A DNA stretch of 64,000 nt from Hericium rajendrae (lineage: Eukaryota; Basidiomycota; Agaricomycetes; Russulales; Hericiaceae): positions 372,001 through 436,000 of the forward strand of contig CM065882.1 of the NCBI GenBank assembly GCA_033439255.1. The letters are read 5' to 3'. The notes beneath the pieces were generated by a model. The model saw only the letters and a program-made list of their open reading frames with translations, made no database searches and was not told the DNA's origin. A program made the position numbers and the translations under genes. Positions 1-11,685 of this stretch are shown piece by piece. Each line of letters opens with the position of its first letter. Within the stretch, counting starts at the first letter, position 1.

Positions 1-972
1 TTGGGCCGGAGCCGCAATGGTCGAAACCATGGGGCTTCGAGTCCGAGGCGTATCAGGTAGTCTCCTATGCAGACCCTGCATAGATGAGTCATGCAGAATG
101 GTAAGGACGCTGGCGGCAACGTCTATAAGTCGTCTATACTAAAGTCTATGGGCCGCAGAACGCACGTTGCACTCGGCGAACAGCCTGAGTGTTCGAAAAG
201 CGACATTACATTTGCGAGTAGTTAGGACTTACTTTCAGTGCGCAGATTCTTGTCGCAATGGAGCAGAATGTCTGGTGGTCGAGACATAGGTAGAACTGCA
301 GTCCGAGCGTTGGACGTTGAACGTTGGAAGAGGTTGGAAGGCCCAAGGACAATCAGCTAAAAACTGCCGTTTGTTGCCTTGCAGCGAAGTTGCTTTCAAC
401 CGGCCGGTCGTTGAACGTTGATGCTCCTCGAGCCGTTATCGACCCGCCTTCTGAACTCCAAGTAATGTCGAGCCACGCATTGATTACTCCACGAACAGTA
501 CTATACCCACACACCAAAAGTCGACACCGAGTCGCGGCACAAAGCGCCAAAGCAATGTCATCATACGAATAACAATAGCGTTCGAACGAATAGAAATAGT
601 AGGCACTGGGACCGGAACGCGATACGGTATATGTTATGTACAACGAGCAGCAGCAAAAAGAAAGAAGAAAGGAAAAACGGAAACAGAGTCGAAGCAGAGC
701 GCATAAAAAGAGCAGCAACCAAGAGCCCAAGTCAGTGAGCCGCTGCCTCTTCCTTCCATCTGTCCGGCGGGGCGGGGCGAGGATAAGGTGAGAGGGATGG
801 GAGTGGACGACGCCGGGGCGCTTTTGATTGGATTGAGAGCGGACAGAGACAGGGCGGCTATACACAGGCAGGCACGGGGTATCCTAAACGCATTGACAGC
901 GGCAAGCAGAGAGATGAAGATGGAGAGCAGGAGAGATAGTGGGTTAAGGGGTATGTTTGGCCGCGGCAGTCT
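1..972. other. no supported gene; 3' flank of the RNA-binding protein gene
   Basis: I see no exon with recognisable protein similarity here. Open frames on both strands are short and of low complexity. The stretch around 650-720 is purine-rich on the + strand, so pyrimidine-rich on the minus strand, which would fit the 3' untranslated region of the minus-strand gene that ends at 973. Confidence 0.5.
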
Positions 973-3411
973 TCACGCCTCGACAGGCTCGGCGTCGCCC
1001 GCCTCCGCCTCGGCGCCGTTCTCGCCTGCGCTCTCCTCCATCGCCTGCTCCAGCGCCTCCTCTCCGTCCTCGCTCGCCACGGGCCCTGCGGAAGCGGGTC
1101 CGTTGCCGCTGGCTGAGCGGCGTGCGCTCGCGCCGCCTTGTGGGCCCGAGCGGGGCGGGTTGGCGCAGCGGTCCTTGCCGTGCGCAATGCGCAGGGTGGC
1201 ATAGTCAGGCTTATTCTTAATACCGTCGATCGCCTTCACCGCATTCGCGATATTCGTGAAGTTCACAAACGCGCAGTTCCTGCCGCCGCCATCAGCACCG
1301 GCACCGGCACATTTAGAATGAGAGAAGGACACACTTCTCCTTGAGGAAGTTGACGAGCTCGATCTCGCCGTACTCGCCAAAGTCCGCCTTGAGCCGCTCC
1401 TCATTGAACGTGTCAAAGTCCTCGATGTTCCCGATGTACACGTTGCGCGTCGCGCCCGCGTGCACAGACAGTGCGAGCGCGGGCGTCAGCGGGCCCGGGT
1501 TCTTGCCCCAGCCGACCTTCAGCCGCCGGTTGTTCAGCGTCAGGCCCTGGTACGACGCGACGCTGAAGAACGCCCACGCCGCGTTCGGGTCGATGAACGT
1601 CACGAACTGCGCGCAGCATCGTCAATAATTCATGGCTAACAACAGGGAAGTGAAGAACATACTGCAATGTGCTTGTCCTGCATGTAGCGGATGTTCTGCA
1701 GCACGCCGCCGCGGATCGAGTTGCACAGGTCCTCCGTGCTGGTCTCGGGATGGATGTTGCCGAGATACACCGTGCGGTTCATGCCTTGCGCGAGGCCCAC
1801 GTCGCCGCCGAACGGCGAGTACGGCGCGAACGACATCGCGGGCGACAGCGCGCTGTTCTGCTGCACGATCGCCTGCGCGGCGTGGCTCTGCGCATGCAGC
1901 GCCGCCGGCTGCTGCGACTTGGGAATATACGCGCAGCGGTCCTTGCCATAGTTGACGCGCTTGCCGGCCCATGCGGGCTCCGTGGGAAGGGTGTTGACGA
2001 CCTGGGTGCGGTCGTCCGTCAGAGGTGCGGGACGGGCATGGGAGGAGAAAATGAGAAAAGGGGATCATGGGGGGCAACGTAAAGGCGCCGTAGGGGGCAC
2101 AACACAGACTACGCGCCAAAAGTCCGCGAACAAAGGTAGCTCAAGCGGGCTCAAATGATAGAGGGAAGGGATTTTATAGTTTTAAACTTTGTTTGGGTTT
2201 AAGGTTTTGGGTTGCTAACGTCCGACAGTGAAACCGAGTCGTCGCATTGGAAGGAAGCGAGAAGGAAAATGAGAAAAGAAAAAGAAAACGCACCTTAGTC
2301 GCGACGGCAATACTAAGGAAGTGCACAAAGCCGATGTTCTTGTCGCGCACGATCTTGACCTGGTCGATGAGCCCGAAGCGGCTCAGATCGTCGCGCAGCG
2401 CTTCTTCGGTCGTCGCCTCGTCAAGGCCGCCGAGGTACACGTTGCGACTCGCATTACTCTGCGTGATTGCAAGCGAGACTTGGCTCGGCACCGGGCTGGG
2501 CTTGCCCCAACCGATCTTGAGCTCTTGCCCGTGCAGCGCGAGCTTCTTTACCGTCGCGTCGGCGTGGAACGCAGTCGCGGTACCAGCGTCGAGGAACGAC
2601 AGGAAGACGCAGGACTTCTCCGGAAGGACGCGCACGCTCTCAAGTGGGCCGAAGTGCACGAGGTTGAGCAGCTCGTCCACCGAGGCGGTGCTGGGGAGAT
2701 TGCCGACATAAACGGTTCGACCCTGGGCGGTGTTGGCAGACATGGCAACGGCGGTGAGCGCGGCGGGAGAAAAGTTGCCAACCTGCGGCGAGCCGAGGTT
2801 GAGCGATGGCACGCGCTGCTGGTTGAAGCCCTTCAAATATACGTCAATGCCACCCGACGAAATAAAGGCGTGCCACACACACCTGCGAGAAGTTCGCGAG
2901 CTGATTGTTGTAAGGGAAGCCGCCGACGCCAAGTACGCCAAGGCCAGGCAGCCCCATGCCGAGCATGTTGTAGCCGCCAAAGCCTCCGTAGTTGCCGTTT
3001 TGGCCCTGCTGTTGCTGCTGCTGCGCGAACGCATTCTGCATGTTCGGACTCATCTGCGCGGACATGCCGTTGGGCGTGGTAGGCGTCGCAAGGGAAGTGC
3101 TGTAGAGCGGGCTGCCAGCGAAGCCGCCTGAGGGAGAGGAGCCATTAAACTGGGAGATGTTGGCCTGCGGACCGTAGCCGTAATTGGCAAAGGCGTCGCG
3201 CGGGGCGCTGGCACCGTTGCCGTTACCGTACGACGTCGGAGACCACCGCGCTTTTTTGGCGTCGGGACCACCAACAGTGTCCATGGGTCTCTGTGTACAT
3301 GTGAGTGGATGGAGAAGGTTTGATAAAGGGTGGCCGTACCTTCATCATATCGAGGTCAAAGGCGCCGTAGGACGGGTACTGGGTCGCGAAAGCTGTCTGG
3401 GAGTCGTCCAT
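973..3411 (-). CDS. four-RRM RNA-binding protein, Nrd1/Mrn1 type
   Basis: RNA-binding protein of the family containing fission-yeast Nrd1 and budding-yeast Mrn1, which bind mRNAs and influence differentiation, stress granules and cytokinesis mRNAs. Six exons read to about 645 residues. The start ATG at 3411 opens a 24-residue first exon. A Gln/Gly-rich N-terminal part is followed by four RRMs with clear RNP2 motifs: RTVYVGNLP (near 2720), RNVYLGGL (near 2440), [10 protein letters not shown] (near 1775) and RNVYIGNI (near 1435). Matching RNP1-like ends are CVFLSFL, IGFVHFL, FVTFIDP and CAFVNF. Two GKDRCA signatures follow RRM2 and RRM4. The tail is acidic and Glu/Ala-rich. An unusually long intron of about 285 nt (about 2006-2290) splits the RRM2 region, while the other introns are about 55-70 nt. 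The exact family member is inference; the RRM calls are seen directly. Confidence 0.9.
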
Positions 3412-3943
3412 GGGTGGAAGTAGGGGAGGGGGGAGTGGAGAATGGATGGAAGAGGGCAACGGCGGAAGGTAGGTGGGAAGCAAAAAGAGAACAAGTTAGA
3501 GGAAAGTAGAGAGCGTGGGGAGGGTGTGGGTATCGAGCAAACGAGCGTGGAGGAGTTGGCAGGACAAAAAAGAACACGCACGAAGAAAAGAGGGGTGCGG
3601 TGTACTTATAGATAGATAAAGGTAACAGAACAGCCCACCCGTCGAACGAAAGAACGAACGCACAAGGAAGGGCGGGCAAATAGGAAGAGAGTCAAACTCG
3701 GTCGAAAGACGACAACTGCAACCGACCATCACCACATCCCCCGCACGGACCACCCCGGCCGACACGGAACCTAAACTGCTTCCGTTAAGGCCCATCACCG
3801 GCGCCGGCGATCCATTGTTCCGTAAATGGCCACCGGCCCCCGCATGCCCAAGCAGCCTTGTGCATTCACTTAAGGCGTTCAGCGACCGTTCTCGAAACCG
3901 CGGCGCGTCCTTGATCGTCCTAACCAATCGTCGTGCCCAACAT
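3412..3943. promoter_or_regulatory. presumed promoter of the RRM protein gene
   Basis: This is the 5' flank of the minus-strand RRM gene. On the coding strand it is rich in pyrimidine tracts (CT-rich runs around 3420-3560), which are common just upstream of fungal start codons. I see no protein-coding exon and no TATA box that I would defend. Confidence 0.35.
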
Positions 3944-4830
3944 TCATCTGACGAGCAGGATTGAGAAATGCACGCACCAAAGCTCCTTGACCATCCTTGA
4001 CGCGTCAGACGCGTGTTTCGGCATCGCTGCCACCCCTGACACGCGCATATAGGAGCATAGAGGATCCAGTATCATCGTATCGCATGGGCCGACTTGCTTG
4101 CGTATGGCATACTTCGCAAAGTGGGCATATGCGCGCACGTCGGCCATGCAGAAACAAGGAATGAGCGCGTACATCTTGTTCACGGTGACGTCAGAGAAGC
4201 GCGGCACGGAGTGTGCATGTCGAGCGTGCTGTAGTCGAGGAGCTGGTGCGTTGGTGGGGGGCCGACAGGCCTATGCGAGAGTGTGAAACACCATAGTATG
4301 CAAGAGGGTGGAAGGGAGAACTTGAAGGGGGTATATGCTGAGGAGTTAATGGCGTGTTGGACAGTGCGAGGTGGTTGGCGGAGTTACGGGGCCTCTGACG
4401 ACTTGGACGTTCGTAGGATTGCTGACGCACCTCATCGGGGATGGTACGCGTCCGGTACCCAAGCGACGTTGAATGGCGGGAAAAGCAGGTTCCTGGCAAG
4501 CCGTACGTGAAGAGCAGCTCGGCGAGCTCTATAATAATCGCTACGCGTATACACTCGGGTATGGTGATGGTTCGCGAGGGCAACACACTCACCTGCATTA
4601 GACCTCCGAGGGGCAGAAGAAAGCTCGTTCATGAACGGCATAAGCACTCGGAGCCTTATATGCTCACAACACGCCCTCAACATGTCTATCTCGCATTGCA
4701 TTTCCCAAAGCAGCCTAGGCATTCCACCCAGCAGCTTCCGTGACAGATATCTGTCCAAATCCATCCACGGAACGTCAATACATGATCGGAATACACCTAA
4801 ACGCGTCCTCCTCCCCCCGTCCGCGCGTTT
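3944..4830 (-). CDS. possible multi-exon gene of unknown function
   Basis: I do not recognise this. Three minus-strand pieces look protein-like and join at plausible splice sites. The first runs about 4800-4590 (includes MDLDRYLSRKLLGG and MPRLLWEMQCEID) and ends at a GTGAGT donor. The second begins after an AG near 4549 (IIIELAELLFTYGLPG) and continues Pro/Ser-rich. The third runs about 4200-3944 (RFSDVTVNKMYALIPCFC, then AHFAKYAIRKQVGPC). The start codon is unclear and the pieces may be chance open frames or a relic. It sits between the RRM gene and tRNA-Gln. No function is proposed. Confidence 0.25.
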
Positions 4831-4899
4831 CTTCCTCCTTCCCTCCTTCAAAAACGCATCGTTTCGCGTCAGATTTTCACTCGAATGTACTGAATCAAC

Positions 4900-5010
4900 G
4901 GTACTATAGTGTAGTGGTTATCACTCGGGATTTTGACTGGAGTTACGTAAGCAATTACCGTGACACTATAGCAACTTCCCGGAACCCAGGTTCGAACCCT
5001 GGTAGTACCT
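4900..5010 (+). tRNA. tRNA-Gln (anticodon UUG) with an intron
   Basis: A complete cloverleaf can be drawn. The acceptor arms GGTACTA and TAGTACC pair perfectly over 7 bp. The D region is GTGTAGTGGTTATCAC, and the T arm CCAGG-TTCGAAC-CCTGG pairs perfectly. The anticodon stem CGGGA/TCCCG is interrupted by an intron of about 39 nt (about 4937-4975) one base 3' of the anticodon, the canonical position for nuclear tRNA introns. The anticodon read from the loop is TTG, for Gln CAA codons. Internal A- and B-box promoter sequences are present (TAGTGTAGTGG and GGTTCGAACCC). A run of five T at 5030-5034 is the likely RNA polymerase III terminator. Confidence 0.93.
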
Positions 5011-5029
5011 TCAAAACGTCTCTGATGTC

Positions 5030-5034
5030 TTTTT
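5030..5034 (+). terminator. probable RNA polymerase III terminator of tRNA-Gln
   Basis: This is the first run of at least five T on the coding strand after the tRNA, 20 nt beyond its 3' end, as expected for Pol III termination. Confidence 0.6.
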
Positions 5035-5269
5035 GGTCCCCATTCGTCCCAGCGGCCGCATATAAGCAAATGCACTATTGACGCTTAGCCCCTTGCAATA
5101 GCTTGGTTCTCGACATGTTCGTTCGCGGCTTTGATGATATTTTGAATCCTTATCTGTGAAACCCTCTAATGGTATCACCGCACAATTAGGAGCTTCGTCA
5201 TGACTACTCACCGCTTCCTCGTTCCACCCCGCAACACCGACTCCAAGCGACTCCATCCCCGCACCGACG

Positions 5270-6608
5270 ATGTTCACTGACTGTAACACCGTCCCCACGA
5301 CCATCACCCCCGCCTTCCACGCCGCCGTCTATGCGCTCCTTGCCGAGCCCGCCCGGACCGAAGACCTCGAGCGCCGCGCCCGGGATCACATCGCCGCGCT
5401 CCCCGACGCGACGCTCCTCCCCGGGCGCGACCTCCCCGTGCCGCGCCTCCTGGGCGCGATGCTCGACGGCGCCGCGCTCGCGGGCGGCCTGCGCTATGTC
5501 GCGGGCGCCGTGTGCGCGTGCACGGACCCCGTCGCGCTTGCGAGCGACTGGTTCGAGTTTTTGCTGCTGCCGTGTGCGTGCGCTTCTTGCCCAGCGTGGA
5601 CGGTGCGTGCTGATCCTGATCCTCGGTAGTCAAGATCGCGTATCGCGCGCCCCACACACCCTGCATCCCCGCGGTGGTCGACGACGAGCTCGAGCTGGAC
5701 GCACCGCGCCCGCTCGTGCCCCCTCCGTCCGTCGAAGCAATAACCGCGTTCCGAACAGCCGTAAGTCGCGCGCCCCGCCCCGTCTCCGTGCTCACGCCTC
5801 GCAGGTCAAAGCGCGCGACCAGCGCTGCGTCATCACGGGCCTCTGGAACCGCTCCTCCCCCGACCTACCCGAAGACGCCCGCGGCCGCACGACCTACGTC
5901 CAAGCCGTGCACATCCTGCGCCGCGCGCTCCTCACGACCGCGCGCACCGACGAGGTACGCCACCTCCTCCCCCTCCCGCACACGCAGCCCCGCTGAGCGC
6001 GCACAGCCCCGCCATTCCGCGACATACGACCTCGCGCGACACTTCGCCGGCCTCTCCGACGCCGCGATGGCACGCCTGCGCGCACATATCGACGCGCCGC
6101 AGAACGGGCTCCTCCTCGACGTCACCCTCCACGCCCACTTCGACGCCTTCGCCTTCTGCCTCCTCCCCTTCGTGCGCCCCCTCCCTCCCTCCCCTCCCCT
6201 CCCTTACCCCAATAACCACCCACACTGACGACGCAGGACACGACGGACCCGCACACGCACACCTACGCAATCCACTGGTTCGCCCCCCCGCCCCCGCTCT
6301 ACACCCGCTTCGGCCCCCTCACGCACCGCATATCCCTCACCTCTAAAACCCACGCACCCGAGATCCCGCTCCCGGACCCCGCGCGCCTCGCGCTGCACGC
6401 GGGCATCGCGTGCGCGCTGCACGGCAGCGGCGCGGCGCGCCTGCTGGACGACATCATCGACACGTTCGGGCCCGCGGGGTCGCCCGTGCGCGGCGAGCGC
6501 TTCGGCGAGGCGGACATTGCGCTGAGGGTTGCGCTGTACGAGCTTGCGGAGCACGGGTCGCATCAGCTGCCGCCGTGGGGCCCCGCGGAGGAGTCGGAGA
6601 CTGGATAG
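5270..6608 (+). CDS. HNH-nuclease-fold protein of the basidiomycete-expanded type
   Basis: Five exons on the + strand. The third exon opens with VKARDQRCVITG (about 5804), the first half of the HNH fold found in a large family of fungal proteins. A His (VHI, about 5908) follows, and then the fourth exon has NGLLLDVTLHAHFDAFAF (about 6105), matching the usual NGLLL..H..FD..F pattern. The C-terminal part (HWFAPPPPLYTRFGPLTHR) resembles the tail of such proteins. Introns are about 5574-5628, 5761-5803, 5955-6012 and 6171-6236. The ATG at 5270 is the first that stays open; an upstream ATG at 5200 closes after 26 codons. Whether the protein cuts DNA is unknown. Coding GC is very high. It faces the F-BAR gene tail to tail. 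Confidence 0.75.
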
Positions 6609-6935
6609 TTGTGCTCGGACGTGTCCTGTACATACCTGCTTTGTTGATGCGATGTGTTCGCGCGCGCACGCTGATAGTGACAGCTAGAAATTGCATATGA
6701 TATTCGGGCGGCTCAAGGGCTGCCATTGATACACGACACCATAGATAGGTAAAACAAAAGACAAGACGAGCACACAAGGGAGCGGGCGGGGCACGGCGTA
6801 CGTACGCACTCAAGCAGGGAGCGTAAGCCTGAACAAGACAGGACAAGCAAGCAATGACGAAAGAAAGAAAGGAAAGGAAAGATATCCGCAGCTAAAGAGA
6901 ATGAAAATATCGTTTCGCACGCGAAGAGACGGGAC
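6609..6935. other. convergent intergenic region, 3' UTRs
   Basis: Short AT-richer spacer between the HNH gene (+) and the F-BAR gene (-), both of which end here. I see no further gene. Confidence 0.5.
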
Positions 6936-9900
6936 TCAAAACAGCGAGACAAAGTTGCTCGGGAAAATATGCCGCCCGGGCACGCGCCTCGCCTCGTCGA
7001 GCAGCTCCCCGCTCCACCACCCGTCCTCCGGCGTCGCCGTCACCGCAATAATATCCCCCGACTGGAAATCGAACTCCTCGGGTATCGTCGCGTTGTAATC
7101 GTACAGCGCTTTCACTGCACCCAAATCAGCCATCATCGACATAGGCAGAAAGCAGGATACGCACCATAGAACAGAACCCCGCGCCCGTCCTCCGTATACT
7201 GCCGCGTCGGCGGCACGACATGCTGCTGCTGCTGCTGCTGGGGCTGCGCGATCGCCATCGGCTGCGGCGACGGCGAGCGGTTGATCGGGCCCGGGCTGAC
7301 CGCGCGGTACCCGCCGTAGCCCATCTGCTGCTGCTGATACCCAAGCTGCGGCGGCGGCGGCCCGTAATAGTCGCCCTGGTTCATCGACGGCCCGCGCTGC
7401 AGGCCGTATCCCGCGGCCGGCGGCGGCGCGTGGAACACCTGCGGCGGCGGCTGGCCGTACATCATCTGCTGCTGCTGGGGCGGCTGTTGCGGTGGGGCGT
7501 ACGCTGGGGTTTGCATGTATGCGGGCTGTTGTTGCTGCTGCTGGGGCTGTCCGGGCGGGCGGTACGCCTGCTGGCCCTGGGGCTGCATGCCGTACGAGTT
7601 CGTAGGCGGCGCGGCCTGCACGGGCGCGGCCGTCGCGTAGGGGTGGCCGCTGACGCTCGGGCGGCGCTGCACTTGCTGCTGGGGAGGCGGGGCCTGTAGC
7701 TGCTGGGGCGGTGGCTGCTGCATGTGCTGCTGGTACGGGGGCTGCTGCGGCTGTTGCTGGATTGGCGGCGGGGCTTGTTGCTGCTGCTGGCGCTGCTGTT
7801 GCATGTACTGGTCCGCCATCGAATCCATGGCGACTTTTCCGGTAGGATCGAGCGCGATGCCGACACTGTTTGAGCTGACGGCGCGCTGGGATCGGTAGCT
7901 CTCTCTGCGATCGGCTTGCTGGGCTGCGGCGGGGCTGATACTCCTAGTTGGGGATGTAGCAGGGGGTTGCATGCTCGGGTGGCGCAAAGACGGGCTGGGA
8001 CTACGTCCATTGGCCCCAATGCCTGCATGGCCCTCACGGCTGACCGGGCGATCCAAGCTCTGCCCGTGAGAGTGTTGGCGCTGAGGTGTCTGCTGCAACT
8101 GCTGCTGCTGTAACTGCTGTTGCTGTGGATGCTGAGGCGGCGGCTGTCCATTCCAGCTCGCGCGACTGTTCGAACGACTCCGCCTCTGCCCGCGCTCCTC
8201 AGGGAACCGCTGATGATAATCTGCAATAGTGGAATCCACAACGGGCGCGGACGGCTGCGTCGGCGGCTTCATAAAGCTGGCCGTTGGCGGGTTCGGGGAC
8301 GACGGCCTGGACGAGCCCGGCTGGACTGGGTAGGCACCGACGACCAGCTCTGCAGAATTGCGATAGTCGCGGTTTTGGTGTGCGGGCGACACGCTCGTGG
8401 GCGGCGTGAGCGCCTTGGACGGGGACGCTGAGGAGGGAGGGACATTCGCGCTATCCATGGTGCCTTTCCTCGTCCCGCTTCTTCCAATGGTCGTATTGTT
8501 CGCAGCGCGTTGCAAATTCGCCATTTGCTGGGCCAGAGGGTCGGACTCGTCGCCCGGCTTCGGAGCACCGTTCATAGAAGCACGGTTGCCGACGCTGCCT
8601 TGCAGTTGCTGCTGCTGAGGGTGCTTGTTGGGATCGACATCATACGCATTGTCGCCAACGACGAGCATGGTTCTATGTGTTGTCGGATCAACCATCTGTC
8701 CCGGTTCCGCGCCGTGGCTCGTCCCGGGCCGTGAAGAAACAGCTTGGGGAGACGCTGTGCCATTGCCATTGACGTGCCCATATGCCTGCGCCTGAGCTTG
8801 GGCGCGGCTGCTTCCGCGGCTTTGTGTCTGGGCTCGGTTGAGGCCTGCATTTCCCCCTGCCCCGATCCCAGCCGTGTTGACCACTGGCTCATCATCTTGC
8901 GGCGGCGGTGGAGGCTGTGTGTTCTGAAGCCTCATGCGTTGAGATGAGCGCACGAACTGAGCAGGGCGTGTCACAGGTTTGGAGGGAGACGATGGGAGCG
9001 ACGCGCCGACGACGGAATGGTTGATGAATTGTGGAGGTTCGGGAATAGCGTTGCCTGTCCCGTAGTCGCGTATAAAGTTCTCGTGATCCTTCTCCGGCTC
9101 GAATTGCTCGAGAGCTAGACGAAGACGCTCGCAAGACTGGGCAACGGTAGGATATGTTATCAGCATCGTTGTGTCCTTGAAACGAATGTGGCAGATATCA
9201 GACGAACCTCATCATCAGACACACAGACCATGGACACCGCGTTCGCGTATGCCCATACGTTATCCTTCGTGAATTCCATTCGCTCTTCTTCCAGATCCTG
9301 GCAGCCATCGCAGTACGCCTTCCACTCCTGCTCCCACTTGACCGTCGTATCCTGCAGAATACGCGCAAAATTAGCGAAGTCCTTTTCATTAGCCCCGACC
9401 GTCTGCTGCGTGCGCTCCAGCTGGCGCTGGATCTTCTCGAGGTCCTTGCCCTGCACAAGCGTCGCCTGCGCGGTGAGGCCGTTGATGCGCAGACAGTCGG
9501 CCTCGTACTTCTCGCGCGCCTTGCTGACATGCGCCTCCTGCGCCTGCTTCGTCTTGAACTGCTTCTCGATCGCCGCCTGCTGGGTCTTGCGGTGCGCCGT
9601 CTGGCGCGCGACGAACGCGGCCGCGGGCGCCTCGAGGTCGTTCCGGATCTGCTGCGCGAGCTGCTGGTGGAACCCGGCCTGCTTGTCGGTCTCGAGCCGG
9701 AGCGTGTCCAGCGAGTTGCGCAGCTCGCTGTGGGCGTGTCAGGCCACCGCGTCGCGGGGCAGAGGGCGCGGAGCACGCACCCGATCTCGTCTCTGCCAGC
9801 GGTCAGTTTGGCTAGTTTGCCCAGGCGCTTTGCATAGTCCTCTTCGATCTGGGCGCTGGGCAAGCAATGAGACCCGTGAGCATAGCATGCAGCCGCTGGG

Positions 9901-10178
9901 CCGTACCGTTCTTTCCAAAAGCCCTTCAGCTCGTCCATCGTCCGCGCCGCGCCGCGCATCCTCGCAAACAAGACATCGACACCGCCATCGCCAAGGCCCC
10001 AAAAGGCGTTGCAAAAGTCGAGTGAGCGCACATTGGGGTCTGGCGAAGATGCCCTGGCATATTTGGATAGAGAGGTGGTGGAGGCCTGCCGTCGGGCAGT
10101 CATGGTGGTCGTGATGGTCGTGAGTCTGGTTGGGAGCGTTGGCAGCAAGCTGAGCCCTGGGCGCTGATCCACCTCCAT
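6936..10178 (-). CDS. F-BAR and SH3 domain cytokinesis protein, Cdc15/Hof1/Imp2 type
   Basis: Large scaffold protein with the order F-BAR, long disordered middle, C-terminal SH3. The N-terminal part has the FCH signature (SLDFCNAFWG, then DELKGFWKE, IEEDYAKRLGKLAKL) and a long helical stretch (QLERTQQTVGANEKDF, KWEQEWKAYCDGCQDLEEER). The middle, about 9160-7140, is Gln/Pro-rich with many poly-Gln runs and RSPSP motifs, suiting a phosphoregulated linker. The last exon encodes a canonical SH3 domain (VKALYDYNAT...GDIIAVTATPEDGWWSGEL...GRHIFPSNFVSLF) and stops at 6936. Proteins with this layout link the plasma membrane to the actomyosin ring and septum. The first in-frame ATG is at 10178; a second at about 10103 would drop 25 residues and is equally possible. 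Confidence 0.88.
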
Positions 10179-10341
10179 GTCGGCATCTCCCGACACCGCT
10201 CTATCAGTTTCACCATTTCATCCTCTCGACCCTGTTGCAGGCTTACAATCAGGTTCGTCTAACGTGTTTGGATGATACGTATGTAGGCTTTGCAGGGCCT
10301 TCAACTGCGAATCTTTCATTGGGGTTTTCGAAAAAGGATCC

Positions 10342-10794
10342 ATGGCTCTGACACGCTTCAAACTCGTGTTCTTCGTTCCTGCACATGCAACGCGTCATGT
10401 CCTTAACAACCTGTTCACCAAGTACCCAACCGAGCTTGGTAAAATAGGCGACTACGAGCAGTGTGCCTTTATGACCCGTGGTACAGGTCAGCTCCTCTCA
10501 TTCTTTACCTGTCTCGGACAGGGGTCCGATAGCTCGCAGGCCAGTTCAAACCAGGTGCCGACGCGAACCCGACCATTGGATCGCGGGGCGTTGTTGAGTA
10601 CGTCGAAGAAGATAGGGTGGAGATAGTCGTTAACGACAAGGGCGAGCAAACCGAACTTAAAAACGCAATCCAAGAGCTGAAGAAGGTATCCTGGGATTGC
10701 CAGTACCAGGTTGAGCCTACCACTCACCTTGCGCACCCAGATCCATCCGTACGAGGAAGTTGCATACGATGTTTACAAGCTAGAGAATTTCTAG
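10342..10794 (+). CDS. small NIF3-related protein
   Basis: Three exons (10342-10486, 10540-10685, 10741-10794) give 114 residues, typical for the stand-alone small protein similar to the inserted or C-terminal module of the NIF3 (NGG1-interacting factor 3) family. The start RFKLVFFVPAHA, the middle GTGQFKPGADANPTIGSRG, and the end HPYEEVAYDVYKLENF are the family hallmarks. All three exons join in frame with clean GT..AG introns of 53 and 55 nt. The biochemical role of this protein is not established. It starts about 160 bp from the F-BAR start codon, so the two genes share a divergent promoter region. Confidence 0.85.
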
Positions 10795-11003
10795 TCGTCG
10801 TGCTGGACAGGGGGCGACTTCCATACCTACGTCTGTCGGAAGACTAGGATTGTCACCATAGTTTCGGGATCGTTGAGTGAATGACATCGCTGCGCGCAGG
10901 CTATTGGCCGACTGTCCTGCGCGAAGCAGGACCAAGCTGAATCTAGAGAAATGCAAAGAGGGATAGAGAAAATAAGAGAAAAGATGATACAACGCGCAAT
11001 ACT

Positions 11004-11685
11004 CTACAGCTGTCCGATCCGCTGCTGCATCTTCTCCTTCATCGTCTGATACGCATTCATCAGCGTCTGCTCATTGATCACGATCTCCGTCGAGTCCGCC
11101 TTCGGCCGGCTCACGCGCGACGCGATCGTCGTCGAGTCCGTCTCCACGATGATCCTGCCCCACACCATCAGCAACACCGCACAGCAGGCAGCGGACACAC
11201 GCACCCGTCGTCGATCGTCTCGTCCAGGCACAGCACGACGAGGTCCAGGTTCTCCAGCACCCCGCGCTTCTCGACCTGGTTCCGCAGGAGGATGTGCACG
11301 GCGTCGGAGAACGCGGCGAGCGCGGCGTGCAGCATCAGCTCGTTCTCGGTCGGCCCGCCGATGAGGTAGAAGATGAGGTCGAGCGAGTGCTTGTACACCG
11401 CCAGATGCCCGTCATACAGAATGATCTCCCCTGTTACCACAAGCCCACCACGCCGTCAGTCTCGCTGCGCCGTATGTGGGGAGAGGACTCGCCTCCAGGC
11501 TTCTTCGTCTTCTGGAACAGGCCTTTCTCGAATGCGCGCTGCTCCTTCAGCGTGTGCAGCCCCTTGTTGAACTCCTGGCCGCCGAGGTACGTCTGGCCCT
11601 TCGGCCGGTAGTACTTCGCGAGCACGCGATGCCCGTCGTTGTCGAGGATGACGAAGGCGTTGACGGAATATAATGAGAGGTTCAT
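11004..11685 (-). CDS. RET3: coatomer subunit zeta
   Basis: Zeta subunit of the COPI coat, which drives retrograde Golgi-to-ER vesicle traffic. Three exons give about 190 residues. The N-terminal longin-type fold is clear ([17 protein letters not shown] then RVLAKYY). The middle exon holds the most conserved stretch ([55 protein letters not shown]). The last exon has the C-terminal helix [18 protein letters not shown]. The start ATG at 11685 begins directly with the family's first beta-strand. Introns are about 55-80 nt. The symbol follows budding yeast. Confidence 0.93.

Noticed and set aside
353-865. Minus-strand open frame of 170 codons rich in Ser, Leu and Cys
   Set aside because: Low-complexity composition, no recognisable motif, overlaps other open frames; more likely part of the 3' flank of the RRM gene.
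5304-5795. Arg/Gly-rich minus-strand frame opposite the HNH gene
   Set aside because: Antisense shadow of GC-rich coding sequence.
7220-7699. Long plus-strand frame rich in Leu and Arg
   Set aside because: It is the mirror of the Gln/Pro-rich linker of the F-BAR protein; CAG repeats read as Leu/Arg on the other strand.
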